DNA from: Natronosalvus sp042663485
Lineage (GTDB): Archaea; Halobacteriota; Halobacteria; Halobacteriales; Natrialbaceae
DNA: 64,000 bases
NCBI GenBank assembly: GCA_042663485.1
Contig: JBHTAF010000003.1
Strand: one strand, 5' to 3'
Shown here: one piece after another, positions 60,844 to 64,000 of the stretch
Numbering within the stretch: position 1 is the stretch's first letter
Layout of the letters: the number at the start of each line of letters is the position of its first letter
Notes under the pieces: model-generated
What the model saw: the letters and a program-made list of their open reading frames with translations, nothing else
Database searches by the model: none
What the model was told of the DNA's origin: nothing
Translations under genes and position numbers: made by a program

Positions 60844-60867
60844 ACCCCGTCACCCTCGGATGAGAGG

Positions 60868-60874
60868 GATAAAT
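60868..60874 (-). promoter_or_regulatory. TATA box of the PCNA gene
   Basis: ATTTATC on the minus strand, 25-31 bases before ATG 60843. Confidence 0.6.
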
Positions 60875-60891
60875 GTTCCTGGCCGGAGTTG

Positions 60892-60918
60892 ATAGATAAC
60901 TCGAAATGGGGTATCTAT
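60892..60918. promoter_or_regulatory. Operator-like inverted repeat in the PCNA divergent promoter
   Basis: ATAGATA (60892-60898) and TATCTAT (60912-60918) form a perfect inverted repeat with a 13-base spacer. A third copy of the related TAGATAAC follows at 60936-60943. The repeat lies between the PCNA TATA and the TATA-like CTATATATGTG of the gene at 60956, well placed to bind a shared regulator. Confidence 0.55.
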
Positions 60919-60955
60919 ATATGTGTATAGAATAGTAGATAACCTGTATCGGATT

Positions 60956-61522
60956 ATGAAGGGCGACAGTCGTCCCCGCGGAATCCTGAGCAGCGCCGAC
61001 CGCGCGTTCCTGCGCGGCGAGTCCGACCTCGCGAGCGTCCAGTCGGAGCGAAATACGCGGGCTCGCATCCGCGAACGACTCTACCAGGGCGTTCGCGACT
61101 TCGAACTGCTCGTCGAATCGCTGTCCGACGACGACCGAAAACTCGTCTTCGAGAAACGGTTCAGCGAAATCGACGGTACCGAGGCGTTCGACGCGATGGT
61201 CTCGGCGGTGGCCTTCCTCTACCTGGCCGCGGACGACACCGACCTCGAGTTCCAGACCCTGTTGACGGAGGGGATCAACCTCGCCGAAGCGCGCCGGGAC
61301 CGCGCCGCGATGGTCTCGCTAGACGTGACCTACCAGTCGCTCACCGTCGATCAGTTGCGACACAAACTGAAGCGAGGCGAATCCCTCTCGCTCACCGAAA
61401 TCGCCTATCTCCACGACAGCGAGGAGATTCGACGGGACGAACTGGCGCAGTACTTCTCCGACATCGACGACGTGGACGAGATCGACGATGGCCGAATCCA
61501 GTCGAAGGTAACGAACTTTTGA
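60956..61522 (+). CDS. Haloarchaeal accessory protein with RGIL/ADR-FLRG N-terminal domain
   Basis: 188 residues from ATG 60956. The N-terminus RGILSSADRAFLRGESDL followed by NTRARIRERLYQGVRDFELL is a conserved domain frequent in haloarchaeal proviruses and plasmids. The rest is mostly helical (SLDVTYQSLTVDQLRHKLKR, ISLTEIAYLHDSEEI-like). Function unknown. It is divergent from the PCNA-like gene over a small AT-rich promoter, suggesting common acquisition or control. Confidence 0.78.
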   Translation: MKGDSRPRGILSSADRAFLRGESDLASVQSERNTRARIRERLYQGVRDFELLVESLSDDDRKLVFEKRFSEIDGTEAFDAMVSAVAFLYLAADDTDLEFQTLLTEGINLAEARRDRAAMVSLDVTYQSLTVDQLRHKLKRGESLSLTEIAYLHDSEEIRRDELAQYFSDIDDVDEIDDGRIQSKVTNF

Positions 61523-61523
61523 C

Positions 61524-62612
61524 TTACCCGATTACGCGACCCACGCGCTCGAGACCCTCCTCGAGTTCCTCGGTCGGGAGGCCGAACCCGATGCGGAAGT
61601 AGTCCTCGAAGCCGAAGAGGTCGCCCGGCGCGAGCACGACGCTCTCCTCCTCGACGACCGTCCGGCAGAACTCGGTCCCGTTCTCGAAGGCGTCGGGAAT
61701 CGTCACGAATCCGTTGACGCCGACGGGGTCGTACCACTCGAGGCCGTGGGCGTCGACGAACTCGCGAACGCGGTCGCGGTGGGTCGCCGCGAGGGCGCGG
61801 TTCTCCTCGAGGATGTCGTCCTCTTGCTCGCCGAGGGCCTGTTTCGCGACGTGCTGGCCGAAGATGGAGGGCGAGATGGTGGTGTAATCCTTCCAGGTCC
61901 AGGCGGCCTCGATCACCTCGCGGTCGCCGACGAGCCAACCGAATCGAGTCCCGGCGAGGCCGTAGGCTTTCGTGAGACTCGTCGTCGAGAGGCCATGGGG
62001 GCCGAGGCTGGCGACCGGCGGCAGGGGGTCGTCGGCGAGTAGGCGGTAGACCTCGTCACAGAGCAGGTAGGCGTCGTTGTCCGCCGCCAGGTCGTAGAGC
62101 GCCTCGACTCGCTCGAGCGGATGGTACCGCCCCGTGGGATTGTTCGGGTTGTTGAGGACGATCACCCGGGTGTCGGGACGGATCGCGTCGGCGACCGCGT
62201 CGACCTCGAGTTCCCACGTCGGCGGCTCGAGCGGGACGCGCGTGACCTCGCCGACGGCGTCGGGGACGGCGTGGAGCGCCTGGTAGGTGGGCGTGACGAC
62301 GACAGCGTGGCCGTCCCCCGCCGGTCGCGACGACGACGCGTCGGCGCCGAGCAGCGACAAAAACGCCAGGAAGTTCGCCTCCTGGGTGCCGACGGTGAAC
62401 AGCACCTCGTCGGCCTCGCGGTCGTACCGGTCCGCGATATCGGCCCGGAGGTCAGGGTCGCCGTCGGTCGGAATTACGTACCCCAGATCGCCGGGATCGG
62501 TGTCGAAGCGACTCGCCGGCAGGCTCCGAATTCCGCTCTCGGCGAGCATGATATCCGCCTCGTGTTCGTACTCGGCAAACCAGCGCTCGAGGCCGAAAGG
62601 TTCGATGTGCAT
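61524..62612 (-). CDS. Class I/II PLP aminotransferase
   Basis: 362 residues from ATG 62612. LNNPNNPTGRYHP, CDEVYRLLAD and the PLP Lys in TSLTKAYGLAGTRFGWL are diagnostic of fold type I aminotransferases. It is convergent with the accessory gene (2-base gap). An amino acid substrate is expected, but which one is not clear (aspartate/alanine/aromatic). Confidence 0.9.
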   Translation of the reverse strand: MHIEPFGLERWFAEYEHEADIMLAESGIRSLPASRFDTDPGDLGYVIPTDGDPDLRADIADRYDREADEVLFTVGTQEANFLAFLSLLGADASSSRPAGDGHAVVVTPTYQALHAVPDAVGEVTRVPLEPPTWELEVDAVADAIRPDTRVIVLNNPNNPTGRYHPLERVEALYDLAADNDAYLLCDEVYRLLADDPLPPVASLGPHGLSTTSLTKAYGLAGTRFGWLVGDREVIEAAWTWKDYTTISPSIFGQHVAKQALGEQEDDILEENRALAATHRDRVREFVDAHGLEWYDPVGVNGFVTIPDAFENGTEFCRTVVEEESVVLAPGDLFGFEDYFRIGFGLPTEELEEGLERVGRVIG

Positions 62613-62675
62613 GCCAAAATGAGGGGGACGAGACGGCAAAGAGGCACCGACTCGTTCGCAGAGAAACCCGACTTG

Positions 62676-63758
62676 CTACCACCGGAATCCGACCCGCTCG
62701 TCGTCCGCCGGCGGCTCGAGCGGACTCGGCGGCAACTCGGTGGCGACCTCGGGGTCGTTGTAGACGCCGGGGGCGACGTCGTTGGGGCCGTCGGGATAGT
62801 ACAGCGCGGCCAGCAGCTGAATCTGCCCGCGGCCGACGCCGAGTTCGAACTGCCCGCCGCCGTAACACCGAATCCCGCGCTCCTCGCAGTAGGCGATCGT
62901 CTCGAGCAGCGACTCGAGCGAGCCAAACCGGGAGGGCTTGACGTTCAGCCATCGCGGCTCCCACGGCAGGGCCTCGATGTCCTCGACGCCGTGAATGGGG
63001 GCGTCCCAGGAGAGCCGGTTTCGAACGTCGGGCGCCTCGAGCAGCGGGCGCGTCTCCTCGGTCACGCCCGGATCCTCGATCACGGCCTCCGGGAACGACT
63101 CGAGGATGCGCTCGTAGAAGTCCGGGTCCGCCGGAACGTCGACCTCGGTCCCCTCGTACTGTCCCTTCAGGTCGAGAATTCGGGCGGCGTCAGTCGCGAT
63201 CAGGTCGTCGATGACCTCGTCGGTCCACTTGGGCGTCGGATCGAGCTTGAACTCGAGGGACGGAACGGCTTCGCGAAGGCGCTCGACCCGATCGGTCGAC
63301 GGCGGCTCTCCGAGGCGGGTGCTCGCGACGAAGCGGAGCGGTTTCGGTTCGCGGTCGAGCGCATCCCCGAGCGAGGTTCCGGCCTGGCGTAGCGCCAGGT
63401 CGAGCGCCGCACTCTCGAGCGCCCAGCATCGGTAGTCCCGGAAGTCCTCGCGGTCGGGTGGGCCCGCCGGAAACAGATCCAGGTCCTCGAGGTGGTCAGA
63501 AAACGACGCCAGCGTGAACTCGCCCTCGAGGTCGTCGGTCGGCAACCCGACCTGATGGAGGGCGTCGTGTTCCTCGGCGTCGTAGGTGACGTCTTCGCCG
63601 CGTCCCGTGACTTGCTCACTACTCGAGTGCGGTCCCGAGAGCGCGACCTCGGTCGTCACCCGCGTAAAATCGCTCGACGTGTCCCGCTCGAGTCGCTCGA
63701 GTTCGACGTCGGCGACGTGTACCTCGAGGTCGGCGAGACGGTCGAAGTCCGTATCCAT
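62676..63758 (-). CDS. Enolase-superfamily enzyme, possibly o-succinylbenzoate synthase-like
   Basis: 360 residues. It has a capping domain (~5-130) and a barrel with LEFKLDPTPKWTDEVID, LDLKGQYEG, VIEDPGVTEE (metal acid) and WLNVKPSRFGS (Lys). GGGQFELGVGRGQIQLLA follows. This suits the enolase superfamily; haloarchaeal relatives are annotated as MenC-like or 'enolase-like'. The metal ligand set is only partly clear. It is upstream of the aminotransferase on the same strand; a metabolic link is not evident. Confidence 0.75.
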   Translation of the reverse strand: MDTDFDRLADLEVHVADVELERLERDTSSDFTRVTTEVALSGPHSSSEQVTGRGEDVTYDAEEHDALHQVGLPTDDLEGEFTLASFSDHLEDLDLFPAGPPDREDFRDYRCWALESAALDLALRQAGTSLGDALDREPKPLRFVASTRLGEPPSTDRVERLREAVPSLEFKLDPTPKWTDEVIDDLIATDAARILDLKGQYEGTEVDVPADPDFYERILESFPEAVIEDPGVTEETRPLLEAPDVRNRLSWDAPIHGVEDIEALPWEPRWLNVKPSRFGSLESLLETIAYCEERGIRCYGGGQFELGVGRGQIQLLAALYYPDGPNDVAPGVYNDPEVATELPPSPLEPPADDERVGFRW

Positions 63759-63841
63759 ACGTCTCGTTGGGTTGCCAGACCGATGAACGTTCGTGCGCTC
63801 GTGGCGCTCGAGACTGGCCGATCGCCACTGACTGGCCTCGG

Positions 63842-64000
63842 TTACTCCTGCTCCCGACGCTGCCTGAGATTCTGGCGCGTGAACTGCGGTTTCGTCGAGA
63901 TGGAACTCGGCGTCCGAAACGACCAGTAGAGGACGATCGAGAGGACGACCGAAAAGATCGCCGCGACGACCGCCGCGATGGGTGCGTCGAGCGCGTAGAG
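63842..64000 (-). CDS. C-terminal end of a membrane protein (5' truncated)
   Basis: 52 residues plus TAA (63842-63844), running off the window edge. Hydrophobic IAAVVAAIFSVVLSIVLYWSF is the last membrane helix, followed by a soluble basic tail KPQFTRQNLRQRREQE. The family cannot be judged. The enolase-like gene starts 83 bases downstream on the same strand. Confidence 0.7.
   Translation of the reverse strand, partial: LYALDAPIAAVVAAIFSVVLSIVLYWSFRTPSSISTKPQFTRQNLRQRREQE

Noticed and set aside
2..64000. High density of CTCGAG
   Set aside because: Mostly explained by Leu-Glu codons (CTC GAG) and high GC; no positional pattern.
1..64000. CRISPR array, rRNA operon, inteins or replication origin
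   Set aside because: No regular spacer repeats, no rRNA sequence, no intein motifs in TopA or other large genes, and no orc1/cdc6 gene with repeats.

Overview
The window is a gene-dense, GC-rich piece of a haloarchaeal chromosome. The proteins are very acidic (Asp/Glu rich). There are archaeal informational genes: RpoP, L37Ae, Pcc1, prefoldin beta, PCNA, eIF5A, GatD, archaeosine synthase and archaeal-type topoisomerase I. There are also haloarchaea-typical families: a HalX response regulator, a HalOD1 domain, a halocyanin, Tat lipoproteins and a SAMP-like ubiquitin fold. Many genes have TATA-like boxes about 25-30 nt before the start codon, consistent with leaderless transcripts. A cysteine-free L37Ae and the overall gene repertoire make me think of the Natrialbaceae, but this is an inference.

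Layout. 1-1000: the end of an unknown gene, then a tRNA-Gly(UCC) whose 3' side carries degenerate copies of its own 3' end (integration scars). 1.1-11 kb: hydrolases, a probable hydroquinone-detoxification pair (VOC dioxygenase plus carboxylesterase), a halocyanin, a DUF3267 membrane protease-like protein, an SDR, a LysE exporter, a PAP2 phosphatase, and a large membrane-anchored protein with an acidic repeat ectodomain and two winged-helix DNA-binding domains. 11-20 kb: topA, a HalX response regulator convergent with a hybrid histidine kinase, truD and DUF2103. 21-25 kb: translation/transcription cluster rpl37ae-rpoP-pcc1-membrane protein-pfdB-DUF3194-hflX. 25-35 kb: small metabolic and regulatory genes (J protein, HalOD1, DMT exporter, SRPBCC, Lrp, oxidoreductase, glutaredoxin, lipoprotein, sugar nucleotidyltransferase, MazG-like). 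35-40 kb: pabB-pabA-pabC for p-aminobenzoate/folate-type cofactors, an HhH protein and aroE of the shikimate pathway. 40-47 kb: membrane transport, with a CaCA antiporter, a membrane histidine kinase, a K+ channel with RCK domain, two overlapping paralogous membrane proteins and a SAMP-like gene. 47-55 kb: gatD-GNAT, two UspA genes with a PiT phosphate permease, arcS and a further UspA. 55-64 kb: M28 peptidase, deoC, DUF5797, the overlapping eIF5A-speB pair (hypusine pathway), a divergent PCNA facing a haloarchaeal accessory protein, an aminotransferase and an enolase-superfamily enzyme.

The most unusual items are the membrane-tethered dual winged-helix protein with 11-residue repeats and many N-glycosylation sequons (9224-10993), the overlapping pair of paralogous membrane proteins beside a K+ channel (44401-46901), the divergent PCNA paralogue and its operator-like promoter region (60049-61522), the tRNA-Gly scars, and hexamer-type low-complexity tracts that recur in unrelated genes and in intergenic DNA. 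No CRISPR array, rRNA, intact transposase or replication origin was seen.
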